A DNA stretch of 64,000 bases, taken from assembly GCA_036936625.1 (NCBI GenBank), contig JAUPFT010000006.1, positions 10,899,501-10,963,500 of the forward strand, written 5' to 3'. A program made the position numbers and the translations under genes. Shown piece after piece: positions 1 through 12,137 of the stretch. Numbering within the stretch: position 1 is the first letter of the stretch; each line of letters begins with the position of its first letter. The notes below the pieces were generated by a model that did no database searches, was not told the origin of the DNA, and saw only the letters and a list, made by a program, of their open reading frames with translations. This DNA comes from Parnassius smintheus behrii. Lineage: Eukaryota > Arthropoda > Insecta > Lepidoptera > Papilionidae.

Positions 1-535
1 TACGACACCAATCCTCCACATCGTCACGATAATGGAACCAGTAAAACTATTCTCGGACCTTCAGTAGAGTTCGTTTAATTCCCAGATGGACTCTCGAAAG
101 ACCATTATGGCACATCTGTAAAACATTCGGCACTTTAGCTTTAGGGACAACCATTAGCAAACGACAGCTGTCTCCTCGACCATTGTCCCATTTACGGCAC
201 AGGACTCCATCCTGAAGCAGCAAGCTGTCCCATTGGGCCCAATAGCTTTTCGTGGTTGAATTCATCGCTGAGACGTCCCTCCACTTAGGCTTGGTAGCAC
301 GGGCCTTCATCCATCCCAGAATCGGCTTGATGTCTGGATCTTCCTGCTGTGCATGTCGTAGGCTGTCCTTCCACCCGTTGCTGAGGTGGTCTGTCCTGAG
401 CATCCTCACGGATACCACTTCCTTATTCTCTTGCCTACTACAATGGTTGCAATCTTCAGGACAAGGTCTTCTTGACGATGCATCTGCGTTGCCATGAGAT
501 TTCCCGCCGCAGTGTCGGATAGTAAAGTCGTATTC
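1..535 (-). pseudogene. Pol remnant: RNase H tail plus integrase zinc-binding region
   Basis: Reading from 535 leftwards the frame gives an EYDF...HGNADASSRRP stretch, the usual C-terminal end of Ty3/Gypsy RNase H (normally NADALSRRP). An integrase N-terminal part follows, with CHNG...HLGIKRTL, and WCRTC lies further on near position 1. The frame lies +1 relative to gag. A TAG at 47-49 interrupts it where the other copy has a glutamine codon. Only about 20 residues of RNase H remain and they follow directly on gag, so the protease-RT block has been deleted. It is non-functional as pol. Confidence 0.85.
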
Positions 536-584
536 CTGCTGTTGCTGGGCGGTGCTGTTAGCCGCACTACCTTTCTGAGACCGT

Positions 585-2051
585 TCACCTTCCCTTCTTA
601 GGGCAGCTAGACCGAAGTTGGCCCCTTTCCCCACAGCCATAGCACCTAGGGCTGTATCTTTTGCTGTGGTCGCGAACCGTAACTGCTGTAACCTCCCTAG
701 CGTGAGGTGAACGATGATCCTGTCGCCGCCAGGCAGTGCCGTTAGCTGCACTACCCTCTCGAGATCGATCAACTCTCCTTTCCACGGTTCGCTTAGGGCA
801 GCTGGATTGAAGATGGCCCTTTTCCCCACAGCCATAGCACCTTGGGCTGTATACTTTGTTGCGGTCGCGAACTGTAGCTGCTGCAACCTCCCTGACGCGA
901 TGGGATCGATGATCCTGCCGCACGGCTTCCACTTCCAGTGCATGGGCCAAGGCGTCCTTAAGCGTCTCGTGGTGCCCGAGCCTCACAGCAGCTCTCACTT
1001 CCAGGTCGCGGATGCCGTCGATGAATGTCTGCACCAGGTTCCCTTCAATGAGTGCAGGTACAGACCGGTATGCTTTCCGCACCAGCGTCTCCACCTCTAG
1101 AGCCCACTGCTGCAGGTTTTCGTTGATGCGCTGCACGCGATCTTTAAGCTGCGCACGAAAGACGTGTTCCAGGTGAGCGTCGCCATACCTCGCCTCCAAT
1201 GCCTCAAGGAGTTGCTCGTAAGTCACTTCCTCACCGAGAGCTTCCATAACTGTTAAGGCTTGGTCGCGCAGGCCTAAGGTGAGTGCAGTCATGGCCTGGC
1301 TTTTATTCCAGCCGTTTGCCTCCATGACGGCCTCGAACTGGATTTTGTAGGCCGACCAGGAAGAAGTCCCGTCGAACGGCGGCACTTTGAATCCACGTAG
1401 CGAAGGTGCTGTAGCTACCACGGGAGCTGTAGTTCCATCCCCAAGTTTGAGGTCGTTCAGCGTTTTCTTCACGTCAGCCATCACGTTGTCAACCCGATTG
1501 TTCACATGGTTGATTCGGGTTTCATGTTCTTCGATTCGGGTTTCAGCTTCCGACAGGCGGTTGTCGTGTTGAGCAACCCTATCCTTCACCTGCCTTATCT
1601 CTTTCCCAAAGGTAGCGTGAAGGTCCTTCATGAGGAGCATCTGCTCTTCCGACCGACGAGCCTGTTCCAACTGCTGATCTTCCAACCGACGGGCCTGTTC
1701 CTCCTGTCGGCGGGCCTGTTCCTCTTGTCCGCTCTGCAGCTGCTCTTTCAACTGACGGACCTGTTCCTCCTGTCGGCGAGCCTGTTCCTCCTGTCGGCGA
1801 GCCTGCTCCTCCTGCTGCTCTTTCAACCAACAGGCCTGCTCCCCCTGTCGGCGAGCCTGCTCCTGCAGCATCACCATCAGAGTACCTAAGTCAGGTGCTG
1901 CAGATGTAGGAGCCACTGACGGGCCTGCAGCCGGCGGCTGGCCCTCCGACGTTTGCGGCGTTGCACCACCAAATGTTCTTTGGTCCGTCTCCTGCTGGCG
2001 TTGACTTCGGGTACGGACACCCTCCGTTTCCTCCTTAGGTAAAATCGGCAT
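585..2051 (-). CDS. Gag polyprotein of Gypsy-type element, intact 488-residue ORF
   Basis: This ORF would encode the structural protein of virus-like particles. The start is the ATG seven bases after the primer-binding site, and MPILPK also begins the other copy. Residues about 60-165 are a Gln/Glu/Arg-rich coiled-coil-like stretch built from a 7-residue EEQARRQ repeat. Residues about 215-390 form the gag core, beginning LRGFKVPPFDGTSSW. Two zinc knuckles of C-x2-C-x4-H-x4-C spacing lie at about 405-418 and 470-483. The knuckle plus its linker is a tandem duplication of about 64 residues. In the second knuckle the histidine is replaced by glutamine, which should weaken zinc binding; the other genomic copy keeps His in both. 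The frame is open, unlike that copy, so it could still be expressed. It ends at a TGA just before the pol remnant. Confidence 0.88.
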   Translation of the reverse strand: MPILPKEETEGVRTRSQRQQETDQRTFGGATPQTSEGQPPAAGPSVAPTSAAPDLGTLMVMLQEQARRQGEQACWLKEQQEEQARRQEEQARRQEEQVRQLKEQLQSGQEEQARRQEEQARRLEDQQLEQARRSEEQMLLMKDLHATFGKEIRQVKDRVAQHDNRLSEAETRIEEHETRINHVNNRVDNVMADVKKTLNDLKLGDGTTAPVVATAPSLRGFKVPPFDGTSSWSAYKIQFEAVMEANGWNKSQAMTALTLGLRDQALTVMEALGEEVTYEQLLEALEARYGDAHLEHVFRAQLKDRVQRINENLQQWALEVETLVRKAYRSVPALIEGNLVQTFIDGIRDLEVRAAVRLGHHETLKDALAHALEVEAVRQDHRSHRVREVAAATVRDRNKVYSPRCYGCGEKGHLQSSCPKRTVERRVDRSREGSAANGTAWRRQDHRSPHAREVTAVTVRDHSKRYSPRCYGCGERGQLRSSCPKKGR

Positions 2052-2057
2052 GATTTT

Positions 2058-2075
2058 ATCCCACTTGTGACACCA
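2058..2075 (-). other. Primer-binding site (tRNA-Leu type), copy 1
   Basis: On the minus strand the 18 nt begin TGGTGTCAC and end GTGGGAT. They differ by one base from the site in copy 2, which matches the 3' end of a tRNA-Leu including CCA (from memory). The site lies 3-4 nt downstream of the LTR end and just upstream of the gag ATG, the expected position for a primer-binding site. Confidence 0.8.
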
Positions 2076-2078
2076 ATT

Positions 2079-2230
2079 GTAATTGTTTGAAGTTTCGCTT
2101 GTGTCGCCGAGTTCAACTCTGCCCCGATCGCATCTTTCAGCGCCTATTTGTTTAAATTAGCAAAGAAATATCCAGAATGTTCAAGTAAACACGCGCAAGG
2201 TACCGAGCGTTCGAGTTTCGACTAGGCGCT
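2079..2230 (-). repeat. 5' LTR remnant of Gypsy copy 1, with an internal gap
   Basis: The stretch aligns in reverse complement with the LTRs at 47167-47467 and 49633-49939. Shared blocks include the part around 2093-2140 and the AAGTAAACACGCGCAAGGTA stretch near 2184-2203. About 115 bp of the LTR 3' half are missing, and similarity stops near 2230, some 25 bp before the expected LTR start. Confidence 0.75.
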
Positions 2231-3689
2231 GTCGGTTGAGAGATTTGTGATGTCATTCTCTGCAAAGCTCCCCTCGCTCTCGTTCCTGACACTAGATGGC
2301 GCTAGTTGCGTCGTCGACTTGAGTGTGTAACAATATATTCTGCTAAATACAGATACACTTTGACGCACTCCGGGCTCGGCCACCGTCGTGAGTGGGTTAC
2401 TGTATTGTTTGTTTACAGCGGCTCGTGTTAAAAAATATCGATCGCTGAGGAAATACAAAATGTTCCTAAAACCAAATTTGATACATAATTGACCAAGGTC
2501 AGATTCACAAATTTTCGTATCAATACACTGCTTCGCTAAAAGTACGTAGGATTTATATATAAATATACTTATACGTCTTCGACTTTATGGAGTGACCTGA
2601 AGGTGTACATCGGTATCTGCTATTGGTGCTCGTTTGTCACCCTTATTCTATAAAATAAAAATAACTCCTCGAAGAGTAGAAATAAGTGTGCCGAGTTTGA
2701 CTTCGTTATGTCTTACCTCTGACTTGATAGAGTGACCTGTTGTACGGTGTACTTTGGTAAGTGCTAACAGGAAATACTGGTTTTGACTATACGACAAACA
2801 TTTTGAAAACCAAATAAAGTTGATGGGATAAAAATATATTAACGAGTCTGGTAAAAAAGACTAGTTCTTACTATAATGACTAAGTACAAATACCTAAAAA
2901 TTAAAGTAATATTAAAGCTGATTATTGATTAAAAAAATGTTTGAATCTCAATAACAAAAACAAAGTAAAATTGTAAAAAAAATATTTTCTATTGTTGATT
3001 GAGAGTTTTTTTCACGATTCTAAACCATTTTATTGACGTTTGACATAAATTTATCGGAAAATTAGAACTAATTGTGATATGTGTGTGTTTAAAATACTCT
3101 AGAAATTTGTATTTACATTTTACAAATTAGTACATTTGGATTTACCAAAAGTTTTTTCCTAATATATTTTCATAACTGGTTATGAAAGTATATTAAGAAC
3201 ATGGTACAACAAATAATGTATGCACGCTTTGCATTGTTTATGTATAGCACAGTTAGTATTAGTCCTAGATTTAAGAGTTTATTGTAAGAAAATATGAAAT
3301 GCTTGGGCATTATTTGTTTTTTTTTAGTTAATGATCAGATTATGTAGCTTTTATTTGTTTTTTAATGTATTTTGAAAATGTATTGATAGTAAATATTCTA
3401 TTTTTTGTTGCTAAAATATTAGTGCCAAATATTTTACTGAGGAGAAATACTAAACAACGTTCGATTGAAAAAAAAATTATATTGACTGGCAACGTGATTA
3501 TGAAATATGCAACGTGTCGTTAGATGCAAGTGGCTCAGAATCAAGGTTTGTAGCAATTTATGGGAGGAGCTAATGTTAAGCAGAGGATTTAAAATGGGCT
3601 GTAATTATTGAAGCATGATGATGATGCTATTAGTAAAATATATGAACATTATATTAATTGTTCTGTCAATGCATACTTCCAAATAATTA
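2231..3689. other. AT-rich non-coding stretch with short repeat scraps
   Basis: No gene was found. Positions about 2604-2655 resemble the LINE/SINE 3' tail (a TCGTTTGTCACCC-TTATTCTATAAAA type sequence) seen also near 32745, 50830 and 62255. Positions about 3538-3635 carry a decayed copy of the LINE 3' end that encodes a QVAQ..AYVQQW-like peptide followed by ATGATGATG. The rest is unassigned AT-rich sequence. Confidence 0.5.
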
Positions 3690-4379
3690 CAGAGCGAGTT
3701 TGACGCCATAGCAACAATTCTAGGGAAATTAATGGTATTATTAAAGTACAGGCTAGCCGTAAAAACTGCTAACAACTTTTCTTACGCGAAAAATATAGTT
3801 GGCATTTGTTTCAGTTCCATTGTAAATCCTTAGTGGCACAAACTTTTCGAGGAAAACAGAGATAAGGCAACATAATGCCTCTGAGGTCGAAAAGTTACGC
3901 GATTTGCTTGAAATTATAACTGTTTAAAGCTTGAAATAGCAATATTGTTTCTGAAATTTAAATTTTTAACATTTAATTATGAAGTTTATCAAAAGTTTTG
4001 ATGTAGCTAATAGCGAAAATTTCATTTACGAATATTTTTAAAGGAAAGTTGAATATGAATCATATTATTTTTAGTTATGTATATTTTCTTTTACGTTTAA
4101 TACTTATATTGATTCGCATTTAGAGCCCCTGAGAACTGACATGGAAAATAATTTCGTGCAAGCAATAGTTGCTCGCGAGTTAGGGAATCCTAAGCTCAAG
4201 GAGAGGTCTTATTTTTATTCACAATATTGGGAGATGAATGTAGGTATGTATCAGAAATAATTGTGGCAGCTTGATCTCAACGACCACCACTTACTCAACA
4301 TTTTTAATTTGAATGGCTAGTAAACCGTGTGCCGAGCGGTAAGTTAATATTACAATTATTTTAAAAAAATTTTCGTATA

Positions 4380-4560
4380 CTTTTAAATGTGTAGTTGAAT
4401 TTAAACACGAAACATATGATTGTAGTATATAAGAGGGTAACACGTAAACATCGCGCGGTCGGAAGCGCACTCTTTGTTAATAAACGATGTATGGAGAAAC
4501 GGCTGTCTTACTTTTAACGATCTTCCAGTTCGAGTATACAACAATATTATTGCAAAAAAG
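4380..4560 (+). promoter_or_regulatory. Possible LTR or Pol II promoter within the long unit
   Basis: A TATA-like TATATAAGAGG lies at about 4426-4436, followed about 50 bp on by AATAAA. The block is conserved at about 27830-28020 in copy C, including the run from ATAAACGATGTATGGAGAAA onward. The TATA, short leader and poly(A)-signal order resembles an LTR, but I could not define TG/CA ends or a partner LTR. Confidence 0.3.
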
Positions 4561-4639
4561 AACAATACCGTTACTATTACAGCCTATCGGAAGTAATCAC
4601 TGATAAAGATAGGCTTCCACTGATGATCTTATACTTTTT

Positions 4640-5063
4640 ATTTTTAATATTATCGTTATTAATAAAATTAAAAAATTTCGAAAATAGGGAAGTTATTGGG
4701 ATCACACCGATTTTCGAAAATCGAGTAGTAGAAAATCGAGAACTGATTCGGACGAGTATATTTTGAGAAATCTCAAAAATAAAAAAAAATTAAAAACTGT
4801 TTTTTTGGAATAACTTTTAAACGGCTTAACCGACCGATTTATAAAACTAATCAGCTCTTACTCTCAAAAAATGACATCGAATGCTGTTTTGGAAATAAAA
4901 ATCGGTTCATTTGTCGTGAGATATCGAAGGAGAAAGACTTTGAAAAAAAAATGTTTTTTTAACATAACTTCCAGCTAACGCTTCTTCCTTTCTTTTGCGA
5001 ACAAAAAATTTTCACTACTTTAATACAAAGTATTAATACGCTGCGCGGTTTCTTCTCCTTCAA
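4640..5063. other. Copy-A-specific AT-rich insert
   Basis: This AT-rich stretch with several A and T runs has no counterpart at the equivalent point of copy C, where an RTE fragment and other sequence sit instead. No coding potential was seen. Confidence 0.4.
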
Positions 5064-7858
5064 TTATTGATTGACTCGTGTAACAGACAACAATCTACAA
5101 ATAATGTACAAATAAATGAACATGCAATCACATAAGCACCCACATAATAAAAGGATCTCTATCGAATAGAGCAACCTCGAAATGTGGAAATGTATTAAAA
5201 TTTGCATTGCAGAAATTTGACCCACTACAACAACTTCCAAATGGAAAGTTAAAAAAAAAGTGTATCTGAAATTAGCTTTACACGGTTTTATGTGGAAAAC
5301 CTTGTAATTTAAACTTGAACCGTCCACAATAAAGTCTAAGTTAGTAACTCAGAAGCCTCTAATCCAAGTTTGCGACAAGCGACATAAACATCGCATAGCA
5401 ATTTCCAGCTTTATTAAACCGTACACTGTACTCCTAACTTCCGACTTTATGAAAACAAAGCGGATTTGGAGCTTAAAAAGTATAAATTAATGTTGAGTAA
5501 TTAACTTTTATAGTTCTAATAAAATAAAAAGTATATGAAATCGCAATATTTTTAAGATTTTTTTCGCAATGTAAAAAAACTTATACTTATACTTAACTTA
5601 TATTTCATTTTATAGTACCAGTATTGCGAAGTCGGTAACTATTATAAGGTAACTCCCCGTTTGAAATCGGGCAAGAAAATATTATTTTTACCAAATTTAT
5701 AATCTATAAATTAGGCAATGTATTACAATTAAAAATACCAAATCATTTACAATATTTTATAGTGTCTTTCAACGCTTAATGACGAATATTCGATTGTTAT
5801 AAGGAAATAGATTAAAATCGCATAGTAGTTAAGGAAACAAAACCAATATCAGCATACTCCAAACAATCAATTAGTATTTTATATATTATTTACTCAAATC
5901 AATAAATGGCATAGTGGTCAGGCGTTTTAACCACTACTGTTTACTTAATAATTATAATTAAAAATAATACAAAATTTTGTTGGTCTAGTAGTAGAAAATG
6001 CAACTGGTGATCATTTAGTACAATCTGCTAATTCCAGGTCGGGTCTAAAATCAGTTATTGAGTAGCATCCCGGAGTCTGGTACTTCGTGTTATTTGACTC
6101 CTGACCCTCGGAAAGTAAGTAAAGTCACCACGCTTGATATCTCTTCGGACAATAGTCGGACGAAAAATAACAGTGATGAAATAGGGAGAGCTCCTGTGCT
6201 TGCACACACACTCTTGCTCTATAGCTCTGTCTTGCGTAGATGGTCTCTGTTAAGCGAAATTCGTCCTGAAAGACATAATTACATTAAATACAAGTGGTAA
6301 GTTTAAAAATTTTGTCCAACTGACTTCAATACGCTCGAAACAATGAATTCAAAGTTCAATTAAAAACGCATTATTAAAATAACTCAAAAACTACTGGTCA
6401 GATCTTGATTAAATTTGTATAGAACCATACGAGAAGCACCAATTTTTAGATAAAAAATTCCAACATCAGTTGACCCCGAGAAAAGTTGTGAGGGAACATA
6501 CGTAAAAACATATAGTTGAATTGAATACCTCCTCTTTTTGGAAGTCAGTAAAAATAAGGCGTAGTACTCATCGTCTTCAAAAATATTTAAAATAATCAAT
6601 ATCACTTAATCGTTACTTATGATTTTATTTATTTAAATCTGTAAGGATCATACTTTTGTTGACAAAATATTTGCATTCGTTAAACGTCCTCATTGTTGAC
6701 AAAAAATGTTTCTCAAGAGTCAATATAATTTAACCCTTACATACTAGCAATATCCGAGCCTAACTCCTGATTTGTTTCCCTCTGTCGCTTCCTTCCCATG
6801 GGATTAGTGGATATTCCTACACCGCCACTACAACATATATTTTTTATTCATTTATTGAATATTTAATAAATAACGGCCGGCCTCTTGGCTCATCACTCAC
6901 GTGATTTTTCCTACTCAGAAATATCGAAGTCGTAGGATAGTAATATAATTTTATACAACACATTATAATGCAAACATGCAAAGATCGAGGCAATGAAGGC
7001 ATTTAACGTATCTAAAGAAATTTCCCACGAATTGTTTTTACTAATACGTGCTTCAGTTTTGGTGCATAACTTTATGCGTCGTAATATATGTTCTTGAATA
7101 AAATGTCGGCCGGTGGAAAAACTTTTTTGTTTTCTACATACCGCTTAGTATATATAGTAGGACCTGAAACTTCTATCAGCACGTTTTGCTGACTTAGACG
7201 GCCCGTTCCACCACCACTATAAATACACGTCCATTCAGTGTCATTACTAGACTCATACATATCTACTTCTAGTAATAATGACGTTCTTACTTGACTACCA
7301 CCACGGGTTATACTCCTAGTGTGCTGTGCTCTTCTGCCGGGTCTACAATTACTCTCGTTCTATTTCTAGAGTTGATAGTCGAACGAGTCGAATTCATTAT
7401 ATAATGTAAACACACGACAATTCACTTCAAAGAATCAGTTGAAACTACTGTTACGTAATGTTTAGTTTAGTTAGTGTGAAAAGAGGTGGTTGTAAGTGTT
7501 AAGGCGGTACCCTGACCAAAACCTGGCAAAAGTGCGTTTTTCAGAGACTATTATCGCATTAGTTACGAGAAATAAGCTACATCTAAAAGCACATTATTAA
7601 TGTTCGATATCCTATCATCACATTCCACGTTCTAATTTGTTTTTCTGTGTTATGAATACATTTAAAATCTACATTTAAAAAATGACTAAAATTATTGATT
7701 ACATGCATCTGTTGCTAAAGTAAATGATCTAATCATTTGAGAATTACACTAATGGACAGATAATTTAAAAATCTATATTCTACACGTTTTATTTAATTTC
7801 TTAAGTTCGCTTATCTCTTTTAATTGAAATAATTCGGGCGTATTTTTCCGTGATATAT

Positions 7859-8110
7859 TGTAGCGAGAGCGCGTGGATTGTATGGGACCGAACGCTCAAG
7901 GTCTCTCGCTAGGGGAACCGTCTTATAAGCAGTTCGCAAGTAATGCATTCACACGGTACTTGTTTCTAAACTTCTATAATATTTCGAACTGCCTGTAACG
8001 TAGATAAACCGTGCATGGTTGTTTCATGCCGTTGTGCTTTTAGCACGCTATCGGGCAATGTATTCAGTGCAATAAAGTTACATTATTGTCCATGCGCCCG
8101 TTGTTCACAG
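7859..8110 (+). repeat. LTR-like block inside the long unit
   Basis: The block begins TGTAGCGAGAGC and ends near GTTGTTCACA, so it has TG...CA ends. It contains an inverted pair (TAGCGAGAG at 7862-7870 with CTCTCGCTA near 7903-7911), a CTTATAAG TATA-like box near 7922 and AATAAAG near 8072. Its 3' part is shared by copies B (about 18745) and C (about 33630-33770). It could be an ancient solo LTR; no target duplication was seen. Confidence 0.3.
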
Positions 8111-8471
8111 CATAATTTGCTTTATTTGATGTAGATTTATTTCGAAATGTTACTTGTACTTGCTGAAATAGTGGACGCATAAAATCGGTGATGATCAAAT
8201 GTCTTCATAACCCGCAAACAGGCTTTTATAACTGTAAACTGCTATATAGATCAAAGTGATAACCACAATAGATTATGAGTCAAAATATTTTTACAAAATA
8301 ACTTAATTTTTAGACAATAGGAGTTAAGTTATGCAGTTTCAGTTTTAGTGGAGTGGTTACTTTGAATTAATATTAAGTCTGAATGGTGTCATTTGACTTC
8401 GATTAGTATTCCTAAATTTTTGGATTTTGGATTCTTGCCTCGTTGGTCTCGTGACCGTAAGCGCGACTGCT

Positions 8472-9207
8472 GATCGTGTGGAGCCAGGTTTGAACCTCGA
8501 ATTGGGTCAGAAATCATGATCGTGTGGTGCCGGGTTTGAACCTCGAATTGGGCCAGAAATCATTATCGTGTGGTGCCGGGTTTGAACCTCGAATTGGGCC
8601 AGAAATCATGATCGTGTGGTGCCGGGTTTGAACCTCGAATTGGGCCAGAAATCATAATCGTGTGGTGCCGGGTTTGAACCTCGAATTGGGCCAGAAATCA
8701 TGATCGTGTGGTGCCGGGTTTGAACCTCGAGTTGGGCCAGAAATCATGATCGTGTGGTGCCAGGTTTGAATCTCGAATTAGGCCAGAAATCATGATCGTG
8801 TTGTGCCGGGTTTAAACCTCAAATTGGGCCAGAAATCGTGATCGTGTGGAGCCGGGTTCGAACCTCGAATTGGGCCAGAAATCATGATCGTGTGGTGCCG
8901 GGTTTGAACCTCGAGTTGGGCCAGAAATCATGATCGTGTGGTGCCAGGTTTGAATCTCAAATTAGGCCAGAAATCATGATCGTGTTGTGCCGGGTTTAAA
9001 CCTCGAATTGGGCCAGAAATCGTGATCGTGTGGAGCCGGGTTCGAACCTCGAATTGGGCCAGAAATCATGATCGTGTGGTGCCGGGTTTAAACCTCGAAT
9101 TGGGCCAGAAATCATGATCGTGTGGTGCTAGGTTTGAACCTCGATTTGGGCCAGAAATCATGATCGTGTGGTGCCAGGTTCGAACCTCGAATTGGGCCAG
9201 AAATAGG
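8472..9207 (+). repeat. Minisatellite, 16 x 46 bp, each unit carrying a Pol III B-box-like motif
   Basis: Sixteen units start exactly every 46 bp from 8472 to 9162 with no indel. A unit begins GATCGTGTGGTGCC, has GGGTTTGAACCTC in the middle and ends GGGCCAGAAATCAT. The middle motif resembles the B box of tRNA promoters (GGTTCGAANCC). Upstream (8443-8471) is TTGGTCTCGTGACCGTAAGCG, an A-box-like stretch. The array therefore grew out of the head of a tRNA-derived SINE. The same SINE sits at the matching place in copies B (about 19053) and C (about 34105) with a single unit, so expansion is specific to copy A. Two 184-bp four-unit blocks (8702-8885 and 8886-9069) show higher-order duplication. 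Confidence 0.95.
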
Positions 9208-10246
9208 ATATATCGGTTAAGAAATTCTCAGTAGCAGCTCATTAGTAAAGTTAGGAAATTGGGGGTGTTCCACTTCCGTAGCACGGAAACCACGAATAGC
9301 AGTTTATGCTGCGTCTGATCTACCTCCATTCGTGCTGGATTGCTGTCCCATCGGATTATAAAAGTGTGGGAAAATAAAGTATACCTGTACACATTAGCCA
9401 CACTCTAGTGAACACTCTTGTATTTTAAGCCTGTTCTGTGGTGATAGCTAGTCTCCATTGATACTGGCCGCCGTGACCGAAATTGAGTTGCCTATATCAC
9501 TCCCCAGGCTATATTTAAATTATTACATCTATTCTTTGCCTTATCATGTAATATGGACGAACCAACAAACACAATTGCGCATTTATAACATAAATTCTAT
9601 TATTAAGGTTTACTATTAAAGTTTATATAAATTTATTTTTCAACTCGAATACTTAGGTCATTTTTAGGTTAGATTTATTTTCATATTTAAGATAAATACT
9701 TAAATAGGACGATGACCGTCTGCGAGCACTATAAGAATACTCGTATAATGCCCATAAAAATATGTAGTAGGTTTTAGCGTTTAATTTTGCTGTCGGCTGG
9801 GAATAAACATATTTCCAGAAATCGAATTAGGATCTCTTCACGTCTGATTGCTCAAAGCGTAACGTGATTTGAAGTTAAATGGTAGTTCATATCATACAAA
9901 GGAATAATTTTTGTCGATATATGATATTTGAGAATACATGATAAAAGTTTTATTTGTTCTGTTGTGTTTACTTATCTAATACAAGAATAAACTGGTATGC
10001 CGTATGCCGCTTTAATTTAAAAATGCAAAGTTACACATTTAGAACGTGATCAGGGTTTAAGAAAAAAGCCTCAAGAAAACCTGCAAGCAAAGAAATCCTT
10101 ATTTAAAACTATATTTTCTTATTCTGGAAATTGTGAGATGTAACGTGTCTAAAAAGAATAATGGTTTTTGCCTGTGATTTTTTGTGCGTGGTTTTGATCT
10201 TCCATTATGCAGGAGTGTGCCAAATAACAAGCTGCGTTATATAATT

Positions 10247-12137
<1,891 letters not shown>

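Larger units (their letters stand above)
1..2230 (-). mobile_element. Ty3/Gypsy-type LTR retrotransposon, internally deleted, copy 1 (runs off left edge)
   Basis: In minus-strand order the element has a damaged 5' LTR, an 18-nt primer-binding site, a long gag, then a short pol remnant that starts at the RNase H tail and enters the integrase zinc-binding region before the window ends. Protease, reverse transcriptase and most of RNase H are missing. The same structure occurs in the plus-strand copy at 47167-49939, so this is a family of deleted elements and not a single broken insertion. The sequence at 1-46 matches the integrase part of that copy in reverse complement, so the element continues left of position 1. 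The Ty3/Gypsy call rests on CCHC gag knuckles, the NADA..SRRP sequence ending RNase H, and the His/Cys motif of integrase. Confidence 0.9.
3690..10200 (+). repeat. Long non-coding repeat unit, copy A
   Basis: This stretch is collinear with 25930-35260 (copy C). Matching blocks are 3690-3960 with 25930-26225, 3960-4640 with 27432-28115, 5064-6060 with 29785-30665, 6300-6910 with 31260-31880, 7920-8500 with 33225-34160 and 9205-10200 with 34180-35260. The stretch 8085-9700 also matches copy B (18745-19415 plus 25196-25355). All three share orientation. Similarity is strong but far from perfect, with many substitutions and indels. No ORF of coding character lies in the unit. It might be a large non-autonomous element or a segmental duplication. 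Confidence 0.8.

Noticed and set aside
7072..7260. Small gene in copy A
   Set aside because: The frame is not conserved in the sister copies of the long unit and shows no domain.
8472..9207. CRISPR-like regular repeat array
   Set aside because: The 46-bp units are directly adjacent with no unique spacers, and the context is eukaryotic; it is a minisatellite.
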